A DNA stretch of 47,457 nt from a virus. The notes under the pieces were generated by a model. It saw only the letters and a list, made by a program, of their open reading frames with translations. It was not told the DNA's origin and did no database searches. This document shows, in pieces, positions 1 to 7,571 of the stretch; position 1 is the stretch's first letter, and each line of letters begins with the position of its first letter. Made by a program: the position numbers and the translations under genes. The DNA is taken from IMG/VR virus record IMGVR_UViG_3300022539_000153, positions 1 to 47,457 of that record. One strand, given 5' to 3'.

Positions 1-27
1 TTACCTCATCCATACTTACCTTCTGTT
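1..27. repeat. Terminal direct repeat, left copy (circular assembly overlap)
   Basis: Bases 1-27 are identical to the last 27 bases of the window. Together with the gene that reads through the joined ends, this shows the window is a circular (or circularly permuted) molecule cut at an arbitrary point. It is more likely an assembler k-mer overlap than a biological terminal repeat, because it lies inside a coding sequence. Confidence 0.95.
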
Positions 28-85
28 GTTCCCCACCGATAATAGGGACTGCCATAGGAATACCTATCTTTTTATCTGGTGTCAT
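1..85 (-). CDS. N-terminal part of junction-spanning coiled-coil protein
   Basis: This is the first 28 codons of a 107-residue protein that continues at base 47430 and ends at 47192. The ATG at 85-83 follows a strong AAGGAGGAA site and overlaps the TGA of the upstream YopX gene (ATGA). The frame is kept across the joined ends: codon 29 (ATC) is split between base 1 and bases 47430-47429. The N-terminus begins [18 protein letters not shown]. See the 47192 entry for the remainder. The function is unknown. Confidence 0.85.
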   Translation of the reverse strand, partial: MTPDKKIGIPMAVPIIGGEQQKVSMDEV

Positions 86-477
86 TTTATTTCCTCCTTG
101 CACTCATATTTATTGCCGATAACCTCTTGTGAATTTTCATGCCCAGGTATAATAGAAGTTGTATAAGGCTTGCCAAAATCTATTAGAAATTGTAGTCGCC
201 ATTTATATTCTTCCCAGACCACAATGCCATTTTCAATAGATGGACGATTATCAAAGCCGTAAAAAGTTCTCGGTATTATATCCCCTTCGTAAATCTCTTT
301 TCCATTCTTATCTTTCAGCCCTGTATATTGCACTAGTTCGTATCTATTATCATCAGCGAAATCAATTCCATCCTGAGTAAGTTCCCTTAATTCACTCCTG
401 GGAATCAATAACATTAAATTTTTTTCTACCCACCTTTTTTTCCACTTGTCCCAAGCCCTAAATTTTATTTCTCTCAC
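82..477 (-). CDS. YopX family protein (copy A)
   Basis: A 131-residue protein with the YopX signature: [10 protein letters not shown] at the N-terminus, then [18 protein letters not shown] in the middle and a C-terminal VIGN block. YopX proteins are common in phages and their role is unknown. I chose the GTG at 477 because GGAGGTGAAA sits just before it and it puts the conserved REIKF block at residue 2; an in-frame ATG at 501 lies inside the upstream gene. The stop overlaps the start of the junction-spanning gene. A paralogue lies on the other arm at 12556. Confidence 0.85.
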   Translation of the reverse strand: MREIKFRAWDKWKKRWVEKNLMLLIPRSELRELTQDGIDFADDNRYELVQYTGLKDKNGKEIYEGDIIPRTFYGFDNRPSIENGIVVWEEYKWRLQFLIDFGKPYTTSIIPGHENSQEVIGNKYECKEEIK

Positions 478-479
478 TT

Positions 480-626
480 TCACCTCCAAAATTTCCACCA
501 TCTACGCGTATAGTACTTACAGCCGAGAAAAAGAAAACGATTTAAAACGTCGGGATGAATACACAAATATCTATTCTTATATATCATCTCATAAAATTTA
601 CAATCCTTACACCATCTCTTTTTCAT
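480..626 (-). CDS. Small Cys-motif protein (48 aa)
   Basis: A 48-residue protein starting [13 protein letters not shown], with CxxC followed by two more Cys (CIHP and GCKYY), a pattern like small zinc-binding phage proteins. The ATG at 626 lies one base after the primase stop (TAGAATG), with AGGAGG eight bases upstream. A longer frame from 695 lies inside the primase gene and was not used. It ends in a Trp/Arg-rich tail (RRWWKFWR). The function is unknown. Confidence 0.7.
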   Translation of the reverse strand: MKKRWCKDCKFYEMIYKNRYLCIHPDVLNRFLFLGCKYYTRRWWKFWR

Positions 627-627
627 T

Positions 628-2217
628 CTAAAACCTCCTCTTGGGTTTCTCATCATAGTCTTCATGCCAGGTGCTTCCAGTAAAAGCACAGCCATTTCTT
701 AATTTAAAGTCAAGCACTAAGCCATTAGGATTTTTGATAGATTTCCAATTTTTTGCTGAAACAATCTTTATTTGATTATTGCCTATCGTAAGATATAAAC
801 GAGCTAATTGCAAACCATAATCTGAGCCACGCCCCAACTCTTTATATTTACTTTTTTGGATTGCTACTATTGCAATACCATCCACTAGCTTCTCAAAAAT
901 ATCATTTAGTTGTCCTGCAATTCTATATGCAGCTTCGCCTGGGTCTAAGTAATCGATCAGATTTAAAGCATTGGGGGAAATAACGTCACTAAAGTGGGAA
1001 GTCCGCTCAGATGCCTTAAACTTCCAGTCCTTAACATCCTCAAATTTGCTCAATCGTAGTTTTAATTCCGACGCTCCCATCTCATTTGTAAAATATTTGA
1101 CATCCCATTTGTTTTGGTTCATGGCAATAAGATTAAGCATCATAGCTGTTTTTCCAGAATCTTTCTCGCCAGCGATTACTAACACATTCTTTTTATAAAT
1201 ACTAACCACATTGTGCAGGTCGAACGGGAGCCAGAGGTCAACTGTTTCAACAGGAGCATTAATCCAATCAAGGGGCGTAGATTCATGTATAACCTTCCTA
1301 AATACCCCATCTCTCTTGGGGTGACGCTCAATTTTCTCGTCTTGTACTAATCGATGTAAAATAACCCTCAGGTTGTTTCTGTCCTCCTTTGTAACGAGTT
1401 GTAACGCCCTCGTAACCTCTGTAACATTAAACAACCCCCTTGTAACCTCTAAATATTCTTTGACTTCATCCACCAAACTATGGTCTCTTCTCCATGCTCG
1501 TTGAACTGCGGACTCAACCTTTCTTTCAGCTTCTCTTTCTGGAAAGGGAGGAACACATTGAGCAGCTAGAGCTTTGATATACACCAGAACCTCTTCCTTA
1601 GAAGCTCCGCCACGCAACATCAGGTTTGCAGCCCTAAACAAATCATCGTCTCGCCTACCTTCCTGAAAATGCCGTAACCCAATTTCGATAGGGTTATATC
1701 TTGGGTTCATATCAATACTATCTAGCATTTCCCTTGGGAACTCTGGAATGGGTGTTTCAGGAACACGCCACTTTTCATCCCATACATATTGTTTGCCAGT
1801 AAAATTTTTCGATGGTGGGGCAATGACATATCCAGCCTCAGCCCGTATGTCTATTCCTTTAAGCACTCGGACTCGGTTTCTCAGGTCTTTGGGATACTGA
1901 CAATATAGGTGGAGTCCTTTAGGAGTATAGCACAGAGGACAATGGAAGTCTGGGGACAATAGGCTGTATATCTCTTCTTTGCCTTCCTCTGTGTCCACGT
2001 CTATCACGGCTAAATTGCTTATCGAACCCGTAACAATGCCTATCATTGCATCTTCCCACTTTTTAAACCAAATCACTACTTGTTGATGTGTAGGAAACTC
2101 TTCTTGATACATTTTCCACATGGGTATAAGTGGCTTTTTATCTTTTGGGTTGATGGGAATTACAGGCCAACGTAGTTTGTTGAGATAAAACATTGCTGAA
2201 TCTAATAGATCATTCAC
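628..2217 (-). CDS. Bifunctional primase-polymerase / RecA-fold helicase fusion
   Basis: A 529-residue replication protein. Residues 1-165 look like an archaeo-eukaryotic primase-polymerase (Prim-Pol) domain: WPVIPINPKDKKP near the start, the metal-binding IDVD at 72-75, the conserved H103 (GLHLY) and GYVIAPPS at 129-136. Residues 200-310 look like a helical/winged-helix linker. The C-terminal half is a RecA-fold ATPase with Walker A GEKDSGKT (350-357) and a hydrophobic Walker B-like strand near 447-453. It probably primes and unwinds DNA at the phage origin and may also polymerise. It is the only polymerase-like gene in the genome. Its codons for residues about 257-276 contain a phased GTAAC array (see findings). 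Confidence 0.85.
   Translation of the reverse strand: MNDLLDSAMFYLNKLRWPVIPINPKDKKPLIPMWKMYQEEFPTHQQVVIWFKKWEDAMIGIVTGSISNLAVIDVDTEEGKEEIYSLLSPDFHCPLCYTPKGLHLYCQYPKDLRNRVRVLKGIDIRAEAGYVIAPPSKNFTGKQYVWDEKWRVPETPIPEFPREMLDSIDMNPRYNPIEIGLRHFQEGRRDDDLFRAANLMLRGGASKEEVLVYIKALAAQCVPPFPEREAERKVESAVQRAWRRDHSLVDEVKEYLEVTRGLFNVTEVTRALQLVTKEDRNNLRVILHRLVQDEKIERHPKRDGVFRKVIHESTPLDWINAPVETVDLWLPFDLHNVVSIYKKNVLVIAGEKDSGKTAMMLNLIAMNQNKWDVKYFTNEMGASELKLRLSKFEDVKDWKFKASERTSHFSDVISPNALNLIDYLDPGEAAYRIAGQLNDIFEKLVDGIAIVAIQKSKYKELGRGSDYGLQLARLYLTIGNNQIKIVSAKNWKSIKNPNGLVLDFKLRNGCAFTGSTWHEDYDEKPKRRF
1391..1446. repeat. Phased GTAAC array inside the primase gene
   Basis: GTAAC occurs on the plus strand at 1391, 1401, 1412, 1421 and 1442, spaced 10, 11, 9 and 21 bases apart, close to one or two helical turns. 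A similar cluster lies in the intergenic region at 10831-10886, and the two share TTGTAACGA-NN-TGTAACG. It could be a protein-binding array such as origin iterons, or a by-product of the repeated Val-Thr residues it encodes. Confidence 0.5.
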
Positions 2218-2413
2218 TTGGTTTTCTCACACTACAATTATAGCCTTCTCCCAAACTCATTCCTTTATTATTAACAAGCCACTCGACTCTTGCGAATATT
2301 GTAATAGGACAATTATCACAGTTAGTTCCTTTGCAATTAAAATCGTGGTCTATTTTGCGACACAGTTTCTTAAAGGATTTTGCATCTCGAAGAAGAAGTA
2401 AGGATTCTCTCAT
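2210..2413 (-). CDS. Small Cys-rich protein (67 aa)
   Basis: A 67-residue protein with C18, C27, C32, C35 and C60 (FNCKGTNCDNCPI in the middle), a spacing that suggests metal binding. Its ATG overlaps the upstream stop (ATGA) behind AGGAGG, and its end overlaps the primase start by 8 bases, so it is probably translationally coupled to the primase. The function is unknown. Confidence 0.75.
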   Translation of the reverse strand: MRESLLLLRDAKSFKKLCRKIDHDFNCKGTNCDNCPITIFARVEWLVNNKGMSLGEGYNCSVRKPSE

Positions 2414-2574
2414 TTCTCCTCCTCTTTTAATTTACAAAAACTATAGCCTTGAAAAATTTCGCATTGGTAAAAATTGCCTTGCTCTAGCATTGCGGAACAA
2501 AACGTAACCATCGCTTTACATCTTTGTTTGTTGTCCAAAAGAGGACATGCTTGAGTTTTATCATCTCTTTTCAT
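2410..2574 (-). CDS. Small Cys-rich protein (54 aa)
   Basis: A 54-residue protein starting MKRDDKTQACPLL, with five Cys spread along its length. It overlaps the genes on both sides by a few bases and has GAGA-type Shine-Dalgarno bases upstream. It lies in the run of small Cys proteins before the primase. The function is unknown. Confidence 0.65.
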   Translation of the reverse strand: MKRDDKTQACPLLDNKQRCKAMVTFCSAMLEQGNFYQCEIFQGYSFCKLKEEEK

Positions 2575-2734
2575 TTCTCTCCTCCGTCTCTATCAACTTA
2601 CGAATTTGTCGATGAGCCATTCTAATTTCCTGTATTTTTCCCTTTGAAACTCCTATAGTTTTTGCATGAGTCCCACTAAAAACAAACATTACGCCTAGTA
2701 GTTCCTTTAGTTTTTTCCACGACAGTGTTTTCAT
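2561..2734 (-). CDS. Small basic protein, possible HTH (57 aa)
   Basis: A 57-residue, Lys/Arg-rich protein starting MKTLSWKKLKELLG. The ATG has GGAGGTGAA directly upstream. The middle (GTHAKTIGVSKGKIQEIRMAH) could form a helix-turn-helix, but no family is recognised. The 3' end overlaps the next gene by 14 bases. Confidence 0.65.
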   Translation of the reverse strand: MKTLSWKKLKELLGVMFVFSGTHAKTIGVSKGKIQEIRMAHRQIRKLIETEERNEKR

Positions 2735-2744
2735 TTCACCTCCC

Positions 2745-2930
2745 TCATCCTTCCCCTGAAATCATCCATTCAAAAATCCCAACCAGAAATAACGGAACTC
2801 CGATAATAGTACACATCACAATGTAAAGCGGTGCATATTGTGCATTTTGCCAGTCCAGGATTGAAATAAACATACCCAAGAGAAATCCGATTCCTCCGTA
2901 GATGATTAGTGCTATCCAATACCATGCCAT
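2745..2930 (-). CDS. Small membrane protein, two helices (61 aa)
   Basis: A 61-residue hydrophobic protein with two predicted transmembrane helices (about residues 3-24 and 33-53), joined by a short polar loop (DWQNAQ). AAGGAGG lies upstream. It is one of two adjacent small membrane proteins in the early operon. Their role is unknown; a superinfection-exclusion or holin-like function is possible but unsupported. Confidence 0.7.
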   Translation of the reverse strand: MAWYWIALIIYGGIGFLLGMFISILDWQNAQYAPLYIVMCTIIGVPLFLVGIFEWMISGEG

Positions 2931-2941
2931 TGTTTCCTCCT

Positions 2942-3115
2942 TTAAACATCCTTAGCAAAAATAATAAATATGGTTGTTCCTAGAACTAATAAAATGGTAA
3001 TTAACGCAGAAAACCATAACGGGAATGTAAGCCACATTCCAATTATGACAATAAAAAACATCATAACCAAAATACTCAGAACTGCCCCCACAGCAACTTT
3101 AAATAAAATATTCAT
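2942..3115 (-). CDS. Small membrane protein, two helices (57 aa)
   Basis: A 57-residue protein starting MNILFKVAVGAVLS. Almost all of it is hydrophobic, forming two transmembrane segments (about 6-28 and 32-52) with a short charged tail (AKDV). The ATG follows AGGAGGAAACA. It sits between the glycoside-hydrolase-like gene and another membrane peptide. Confidence 0.7.
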   Translation of the reverse strand: MNILFKVAVGAVLSILVMMFFIVIIGMWLTFPLWFSALITILLVLGTTIFIIFAKDV

Positions 3116-3124
3116 TGTTTCCTC

Positions 3125-4378
3125 CTATCCTAAATATTCCTCAAAGGCTTCGCCGAAAGCTCGACATAGTCCAAGCCTAAGGGTTCTAAATGTAAAATCT
3201 TCATGCCCGCACACATTCACCCATTTATTATCCTTCCATTCAAAGATGGGTCTGATATTCCCCTCGTACCCGATAGAACCGCTGTTAAGGATATAGCTTA
3301 TAACTTTTTTTGTTTTTGCAATAGTCTTGAGTGGCATCTCCCCATCCATACTTACCATATAATTTGAATTGGCTGGCACAAGTTGTTTCCTTTTATCAAA
3401 ACCAGCCATAGTCTGAACACCATGCACTACTGGGATACAGCTTTCATGTACGCTTGACGCATAGAAATGGTCATGGAACATACTTGTAAATGTTCTCCAG
3501 TAATTATCTCCACCCAGTGTTTTATCAATAAACTTTTTCATCATATAATGGTAATCAATTCTAGCAGGGATTTCGTTGCCTATTTCGACCAAAAAGAAGT
3601 CACCATATCTCTTTTTAGCTTCATCCAAAACATATCCGTACAAATCCATGAGAATCTTACCTGTTTCACGCATACCCTCTCTCTCTTTACTCGGATTAGA
3701 ATAAGGTGGTAGCCCATTGTATTCATACCAATGTACCAATGAATACGCTTCATTATGGGTATTATTAATATTCCTGTCTCCATTCATCCAATGTGTGCTC
3801 CAAAAACCAGGGCGACCTATATGAGTAGAACAATTATCAAGCAAGGTAAACATGGGCATAATATCTCTTTCCGCTAGATAGTCTGCTCTGCGAAAAAGGC
3901 ACTCAAAATGTTTCAGGTTCTTTTTATTGAGGTCAAAATATTTACTCTGTACAGTTTTAAGATACGGAAACCAAAGCCTATTCTCCTGTTGCCAGAACGG
4001 TTCCCAGTTACCAGCTACAAAAAGTCTCATAAAGTTACCCCATCCCTGTTGTGCGAACTTATCTGCAAACCATTCAGCATCTTTATCGAATATCCGTCTA
4101 TTAATTCCATAGGTGGGAATAAGAACTGGACAGACTAACTTGTGCTTTCCATCTGCCTTATAAACCTTTTTAGGGTCAAGTTTGTGCTTAGTGGGGGATG
4201 GAGGCGTAGGTGGAACAGGTGGCTGTGGAGGCTCTGGTGGAAGCTCAGGCGGTTCTGGATAGGGGTCTAAGGGTGGTTCAGGCATTGTGTAATACCTCTC
4301 GCAATTAAAAAGTTTAGATAGCCATTCAGGCATATTCCAAAACTTAAAACACGCCCATCTTCGAAAGTTAATATTCAT
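3125..4378 (-). CDS. Glycoside-hydrolase-like protein (TIM-barrel type)
   Basis: A 417-residue protein. Residues 1-31 are aromatic/basic, 33-62 are an extended Pro-rich linker (PEPP/PPxPP repeats), and about 80-417 look like a clan GH-A-type (beta/alpha)8 glycosidase. The strand-like VEIGNEI places Asn268-Glu269 where these enzymes carry the acid/base Glu, and PIFEW offers Glu380 as a possible nucleophile. No signal peptide is seen. The start is clear (TAAATG coupling with AGGGAGGAA). A glycosidase among replication genes is unusual; it might modify host surface glycan after release, or be a virion part expressed early. The family is not pinned down. Confidence 0.6.
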   Translation of the reverse strand: MNINFRRWACFKFWNMPEWLSKLFNCERYYTMPEPPLDPYPEPPELPPEPPQPPVPPTPPSPTKHKLDPKKVYKADGKHKLVCPVLIPTYGINRRIFDKDAEWFADKFAQQGWGNFMRLFVAGNWEPFWQQENRLWFPYLKTVQSKYFDLNKKNLKHFECLFRRADYLAERDIMPMFTLLDNCSTHIGRPGFWSTHWMNGDRNINNTHNEAYSLVHWYEYNGLPPYSNPSKEREGMRETGKILMDLYGYVLDEAKKRYGDFFLVEIGNEIPARIDYHYMMKKFIDKTLGGDNYWRTFTSMFHDHFYASSVHESCIPVVHGVQTMAGFDKRKQLVPANSNYMVSMDGEMPLKTIAKTKKVISYILNSGSIGYEGNIRPIFEWKDNKWVNVCGHEDFTFRTLRLGLCRAFGEAFEEYLG

Positions 4379-4552
4379 TTATTCCTCCCTTAAAACTTTA
4401 TCAAATGCTTTGATTAAGCAATCGGCACAAATATATACCACCCTTTTCTTTGAGGGGGTTAAAATCAATGCGGCCTCAACGCGATTTTGACAATATGTAC
4501 AGTGATAAGTTATCTGCTGTATATCCATCTCTGGAAGTTTTTCTTTACTCAT
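4379..4552 (-). CDS. Small zinc-ribbon-like protein (57 aa)
   Basis: A 57-residue protein with two CxxC pairs (HCTYCQN and ICADCLI) about 22 residues apart, a typical zinc-ribbon layout. GAGGAG lies six bases before the ATG, and its stop is followed directly by the next ATG (TAAATG). The function is unknown. Confidence 0.75.
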   Translation of the reverse strand: MSKEKLPEMDIQQITYHCTYCQNRVEAALILTPSKKRVVYICADCLIKAFDKVLREE

Positions 4553-5290
4553 TTATTTCTCCTCATTCAAATAATAACAAATGTCTTTCGCCGAACAGAT
4601 TTTATGTTGCCATTCCTGAGTTTGCTCATCAATCCACTCCCTTGATGGAGGAACGCCCGTCTCTAAACAGTCCTCTAGCCGACGTTTGCGTGTTAACATA
4701 ACATCCCAGTTATTAACAATCTCCGCCTCCGTAAAGGACAAACGCCACGCCTTTAATGCTATACCCACATATGGTTCTGTAGACTTACCAAACTCCTTAA
4801 TATTCCACCACAACCTATTAGGCATATTGCCTACAACAAAAAACACTACCAAGTTCCAATGTGTTTGCTTGTAAGCATGACAGTACCCCAAAATACGCTC
4901 TATCCATTCAGGATGAGCAGTCAAGGGATCGAAAAAATCCATCTGTTCAGCAGTGGATTTAATTTCTAAATATCCATGCTCTAAATAGAAGCCATCGGCA
5001 GTGCAAGAAATATCATCAACGGTGATACCCTCCTGTTCCTCTGCTAGAAATCTTTCAACAGCCCTACCTCTTGTGAAATACAAAATTGCCCTGTCATCGT
5101 TAGGTGGTGCGTCTTTACCAATCTGCTTTTGATAATATGAGAGCAGGGGACAACCCTGTAAATCTGATAAGTGAATGCCTGTTCTATCTCCATTATAATG
5201 GACAGTGGGTAGGTCTGACTGTCCATTCAAGATTGCCCTTGCTCTATTGATGCAGGTTTTTACTAACTTAGGATTGAGGGTTGCTTTCAT
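4553..5290 (-). CDS. Cas4/RecB-like PD-(D/E)XK exonuclease
   Basis: A 245-residue protein with a PD-(D/E)XK nuclease core: D99 (TADG), E109 and K111 (YLEIKS), followed by a GYCHAYKQ segment matching the helical QxxxY-type motif. One N-terminal Cys (C47, GCPLLSYY) and a C-terminal pair (KICSAKDIC) resemble the Cys set that holds an iron-sulphur cluster in Cas4/AddB nucleases. It likely processes DNA ends in replication or recombination. I chose the ATG at 5290 (GGAG upstream); the frame extends to 5395 but overlaps the preceding gene deeply. Confidence 0.75.
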   Translation of the reverse strand: MKATLNPKLVKTCINRARAILNGQSDLPTVHYNGDRTGIHLSDLQGCPLLSYYQKQIGKDAPPNDDRAILYFTRGRAVERFLAEEQEGITVDDISCTADGFYLEHGYLEIKSTAEQMDFFDPLTAHPEWIERILGYCHAYKQTHWNLVVFFVVGNMPNRLWWNIKEFGKSTEPYVGIALKAWRLSFTEAEIVNNWDVMLTRKRRLEDCLETGVPPSREWIDEQTQEWQHKICSAKDICYYLNEEK

Positions 5291-5459
5291 TAGGAGTTCT
5301 CCAAATGTATTCTGTGTCTCTCCCCTTCCCACTACCACCGCATAATGGACAAACTTGCATCGGGCCATTTGGGTTCGGCACAATCCCACGTCCATTACAT
5401 GCCTGACATTTTCCTTTCTTTACTTTATGTGGGTCTCCCCAATGGTCTTCTTTTCTCAT
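5268..5459 (-). CDS. DnaJ-type zinc-finger protein (63 aa)
   Basis: A 63-residue protein with one DnaJ-like zinc module: CQACNGRG and, 16 residues later, CPLCGGSG. Such modules occur alone in small phage proteins, possibly aiding folding or metal-dependent binding. Its ATG overlaps the upstream stop, and it overlaps the start of the Cas4-like gene by 23 bases. Confidence 0.8.
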   Translation of the reverse strand: MRKEDHWGDPHKVKKGKCQACNGRGIVPNPNGPMQVCPLCGGSGKGRDTEYIWRTPNESNPQS

Positions 5460-5953
5460 TTTTCCTCCTTTTTTATTTCAAGCCAATCTACATACGCATC
5501 AGCATCAACTCTTATTTTATCGTTAAATTCATCAAAATCCTCAAACATATCTCTACTTATTGTCCATAACCGAGCATATCCCTCGATTAAAGCCTTTGCG
5601 AATGCCTGTTTTGCAATAATCGCAGTCTCCGCTGGAGTCCTCTTCTTCATGTACTCCGACTTATAACTACTAGCAGTAGGTTGACTAACCTTATATTGAG
5701 GTTTTGTTTTTTGCCCATCAGGAGCAAGGGGTTTTTCAGGTATGTCCTCCTCACATGCGAGCATAATACCAGTAACGATTGTATATACCCCAGATTTTTC
5801 TACTGTAAAATTATATGTCTCTCCCTCTTTTACCGCCTCCATAATCTTTTCATCATTAACTACGAGTCCTTTTGTTCCATCTTCTAAGGCAAGGGTTAAA
5901 TATTTGCCCCTTGTTCCATCCTTTTCTCTAATAAAACTTATTGTTCCTATCAT
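5456..5953 (-). CDS. OB-fold-like, putative ssDNA-binding protein
   Basis: A 165-residue protein. Residues 1-70 form a run of short beta-strand-like segments (GTISFIREKD, YLTLALED, YNFTVEKSG, YTIVTGI) consistent with an OB fold. A low-complexity linker and a helical C-terminal half ending in acidic/basic KKEEK follow. Its position between nuclease and primase genes suggests single-stranded DNA binding. This is a fold guess, not a family match. The start overlaps the HNH gene stop (ATGA). Confidence 0.5.
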   Translation of the reverse strand: MIGTISFIREKDGTRGKYLTLALEDGTKGLVVNDEKIMEAVKEGETYNFTVEKSGVYTIVTGIMLACEEDIPEKPLAPDGQKTKPQYKVSQPTASSYKSEYMKKRTPAETAIIAKQAFAKALIEGYARLWTISRDMFEDFDEFNDKIRVDADAYVDWLEIKKEEK

Positions 5954-6420
5954 AATATTAATTCTCCTCGTGCCCTATTACAAATATGGCACTGACAATT
6001 TGGTTTGTGATTTATAGTTCCCCCTCCATTTTTTCCATGTATATGTCCATGAAATTGGGGGGTTAGTAACGCTAAATTAGTTATGTGAAAATTCTTTCTA
6101 TTCCTATCAAAATGATGTAACCAATATCCATTTGGCACACATTCACGCCAATACTCCTCCCACGCATTGTGGGCTTTTCTTGACCAATACGGGTTACTTC
6201 CTCCCTTCCATGCTATAGAAGATTCTCCAGAGCCCAGAACTCGATTGAAACGACCTGCTAACGAAGAACCCACGGACTTTCGTGGGATTTTAAAACTTTT
6301 TAAATACCGTAAAATAGTTGTATGAGCACAATTAAACAGCTGTGCCACTTCTCTACTTGATTTATTTTCTTTCATATATTTATGTTGCAACCGTCCTTTA
6401 TCTATATTTAATTTTTTCAT
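5950..6420 (-). CDS. HNH homing endonuclease with N-terminal HTH (HNH-1)
   Basis: A 156-residue endonuclease. Residues about 15-50 form a helix-turn-helix (REVAQLFNCAHTTILRYLKSF); the C-terminal half is an HNH nuclease with the tandem His of WLHHFD, Asn of ITNLALLT, and HGHIHG. A CQCHIC pair near the end may bind zinc. The C-terminal module closely matches the HNH gene at 18780, which has a different DNA-binding N-terminus. I chose the ATG at 6420; TTG at 6432 is possible. It has its own promoter, which fits a mobile insertion in the early operon. Confidence 0.85.
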   Translation of the reverse strand: MKKLNIDKGRLQHKYMKENKSSREVAQLFNCAHTTILRYLKSFKIPRKSVGSSLAGRFNRVLGSGESSIAWKGGSNPYWSRKAHNAWEEYWRECVPNGYWLHHFDRNRKNFHITNLALLTPQFHGHIHGKNGGGTINHKPNCQCHICNRARGELIL

Positions 6421-6471
6421 ATTACTTCCCAAAGTATTTTAAAAAATCTATAAATTCTGCCATTCATTTTC

Positions 6472-6500
6472 ATAATATACTAAAATATATCTCATGTCAA
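6472..6500 (-). promoter_or_regulatory. Promoter for HNH-1 (TTGACA-N17-TATTAT)
   Basis: Read on the minus strand: TTGACA at 6500-6495, a 17-base spacer, TATTAT at 6477-6472. The -35 box overlaps the stop of the preceding gene. A 16-codon leader frame (ATG 6467) ends by overlapping the HNH start as ATGA. Confidence 0.75.
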
Positions 6501-6652
6501 GCATTTAAAATAACACGCACAAAATTAACAAGCTGACTCCCAGAATCAAACCGTATCTGCCTAGTTGATTTGTCGTACCATTTTTCTGCAAATTCCATTA
6601 TTACTTTCGGTCTTTCGCTTGTCGATTTCCGTTGTTTAAAATTAGATTTCAT
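6497..6652 (-). CDS. Small basic protein (51 aa)
   Basis: A 51-residue protein starting MKSNFKQRKSTSERPK; the second half (WYDKSTRQIRFDSGSQLVNFVRVI) looks alpha/beta. An AGAGGAAG site lies upstream, and the gene follows the previous stop by 3 bases. Its stop lies inside the HNH-1 promoter -35 box. The function is unknown. Confidence 0.65.
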   Translation of the reverse strand: MKSNFKQRKSTSERPKVIMEFAEKWYDKSTRQIRFDSGSQLVNFVRVILNA

Positions 6653-6655
6653 TTT

Positions 6656-6811
6656 TTAGTCTTCCTCTTGGAAATCAAATTCATAATGCGGATGGTGAAT
6701 TGTTGCTCGTGCATAACGACTACACAAGTCATCAAGTTCATCAATAAACTCCTCTGTAGTTTTATCTGTCTTTAATTCCAACCAAAAATGTTTTATTCTT
6801 ACTAACTTCAT
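6656..6811 (-). CDS. Small acidic protein (51 aa)
   Basis: A 51-residue protein starting MKLVRIKHFWLELKTDK, with an acidic C-terminus (FDFQEED) and a helical middle. AAGGAGGAGAA lies just before the ATG. No family is recognised. Confidence 0.65.
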   Translation of the reverse strand: MKLVRIKHFWLELKTDKTTEEFIDELDDLCSRYARATIHHPHYEFDFQEED

Positions 6812-6824
6812 TTCTCCTCCTTCG

Positions 6825-7124
6825 TTAAAATAAAGAATTGAGAGTCTCAGTCTCCCCCTTCCTCTTTAAATCCTTATAAATATCCCAACTTTCTTGTAGA
6901 ATATTGGTGATACTAGGGGCTACCCATTGATATTTTCCGATCCAATTTTTCCAATATGGGATTTTTACATTCAGCATATTCTCAAATAATTTGGGGTTTT
7001 CCTCTTTGAACACCGCTTCCCATTTTGCGAGCATTTTCAACCCTGACTTCATCTGTTTATTTAACACCTCTTTCTCTTTCATTTCTCGTAGAATAAAATA
7101 ATCATCCAAATCTGTTGTTTCCAT
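6825..7124 (-). CDS. Hypothetical helical protein (99 aa)
   Basis: A 99-residue, largely helical protein (METTDLDDYFILREMKEK at the start) with several Trp in its second half. The ATG at 7124 is preferred to the TTG at 7130; AAGGAA lies 11 bases upstream. A strong promoter at 7205-7233 may drive it. The function is unknown. Confidence 0.65.
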   Translation of the reverse strand: METTDLDDYFILREMKEKEVLNKQMKSGLKMLAKWEAVFKEENPKLFENMLNVKIPYWKNWIGKYQWVAPSITNILQESWDIYKDLKRKGETETLNSLF

Positions 7125-7236
7125 TTTCAAGAAGTTCCTTCAAAATCTTCATAAGGGCGTTATGTCTTTTCAATATGCATGTTACCATAATCGCCACCAT
7201 TCCTATAATAGCACACACTAATGCAAATGTCAACAC
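7102..7236 (-). CDS. Possible small membrane protein (44 aa, GTG start)
   Basis: A 44-residue frame from GTG with one clear transmembrane segment (LTFALVCAIIGMVAIMVTCIL) and a basic/helical tail. It overlaps the next gene by 23 bases. A promoter-like TTGACA-N17-TATTAT lies within its first codons, so either both functions overlap or only one is real. Confidence 0.4.
   Translation of the reverse strand: MLTFALVCAIIGMVAIMVTCILKRHNALMKILKELLENGNNRFG
7205..7233 (-). promoter_or_regulatory. Internal early promoter (TTGACA-N17-TATTAT)
   Basis: On the minus strand: TTGACA at 7233-7228, a 17-base spacer ending in TGC (an extended -10 TGn), TATTAT at 7210-7205. It would boost genes from 7124 downward. 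Confidence 0.6.
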
Positions 7237-7248
7237 TTTATTTCTCTT

Positions 7249-7416
7249 TTAGAATGGAACATTAACATCATCGGGAGGTTCATTAATTTTATCTAATTGT
7301 GCTAACCGCTTTTTAATCTCTTCAAAATATCCCCTATCATAATCTTTTGGCTCGTATGCTTCCCACACCATTTCCATGAGATTTTCAATCCAGAGTATTA
7401 AATTTTTTGTTTTCAT
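7249..7416 (-). CDS. Small acidic protein (55 aa)
   Basis: A 55-residue protein starting MKTKNLILWIENLMEMVWEAY, with an amphipathic N-terminal helix and a tail ending PPDDVNVPF. AAGGAGGAGAA precedes the ATG, which overlaps the upstream stop (ATGA). The function is unknown. Confidence 0.65.
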   Translation of the reverse strand: MKTKNLILWIENLMEMVWEAYEPKDYDRGYFEEIKKRLAQLDKINEPPDDVNVPF

Positions 7417-7571
7417 TTCTCCTCCTTTTCTCTTCTCTCTTTCAACTCCTTAACATGTTCCACGTTATAAATAATTAAATCCAAATATTTAATGTGCAGA
7501 AACTTGACTTGGAGAGCAATGAGCCTTGCTTGCCGTAAGTGCCAAAGCGCCATTTTTAGATGATTGATCAT
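7413..7571 (-). CDS. Small helical protein (52 aa)
   Basis: A 52-residue protein starting MINHLKMALWHLRQ, predicted all-helical with a charged KERREKEEK tail. The ATG directly follows the previous stop (TAAATG) behind AAGGAGGATT. No family is recognised. Confidence 0.65.
   Translation of the reverse strand: MINHLKMALWHLRQARLIALQVKFLHIKYLDLIIYNVEHVKELKERREKEEK

Noticed and set aside
1-27. Biological terminal repeat or cos end
   Set aside because: The 27-base repeat lies inside a coding sequence that is intact only when circularised, so it is an assembly overlap.
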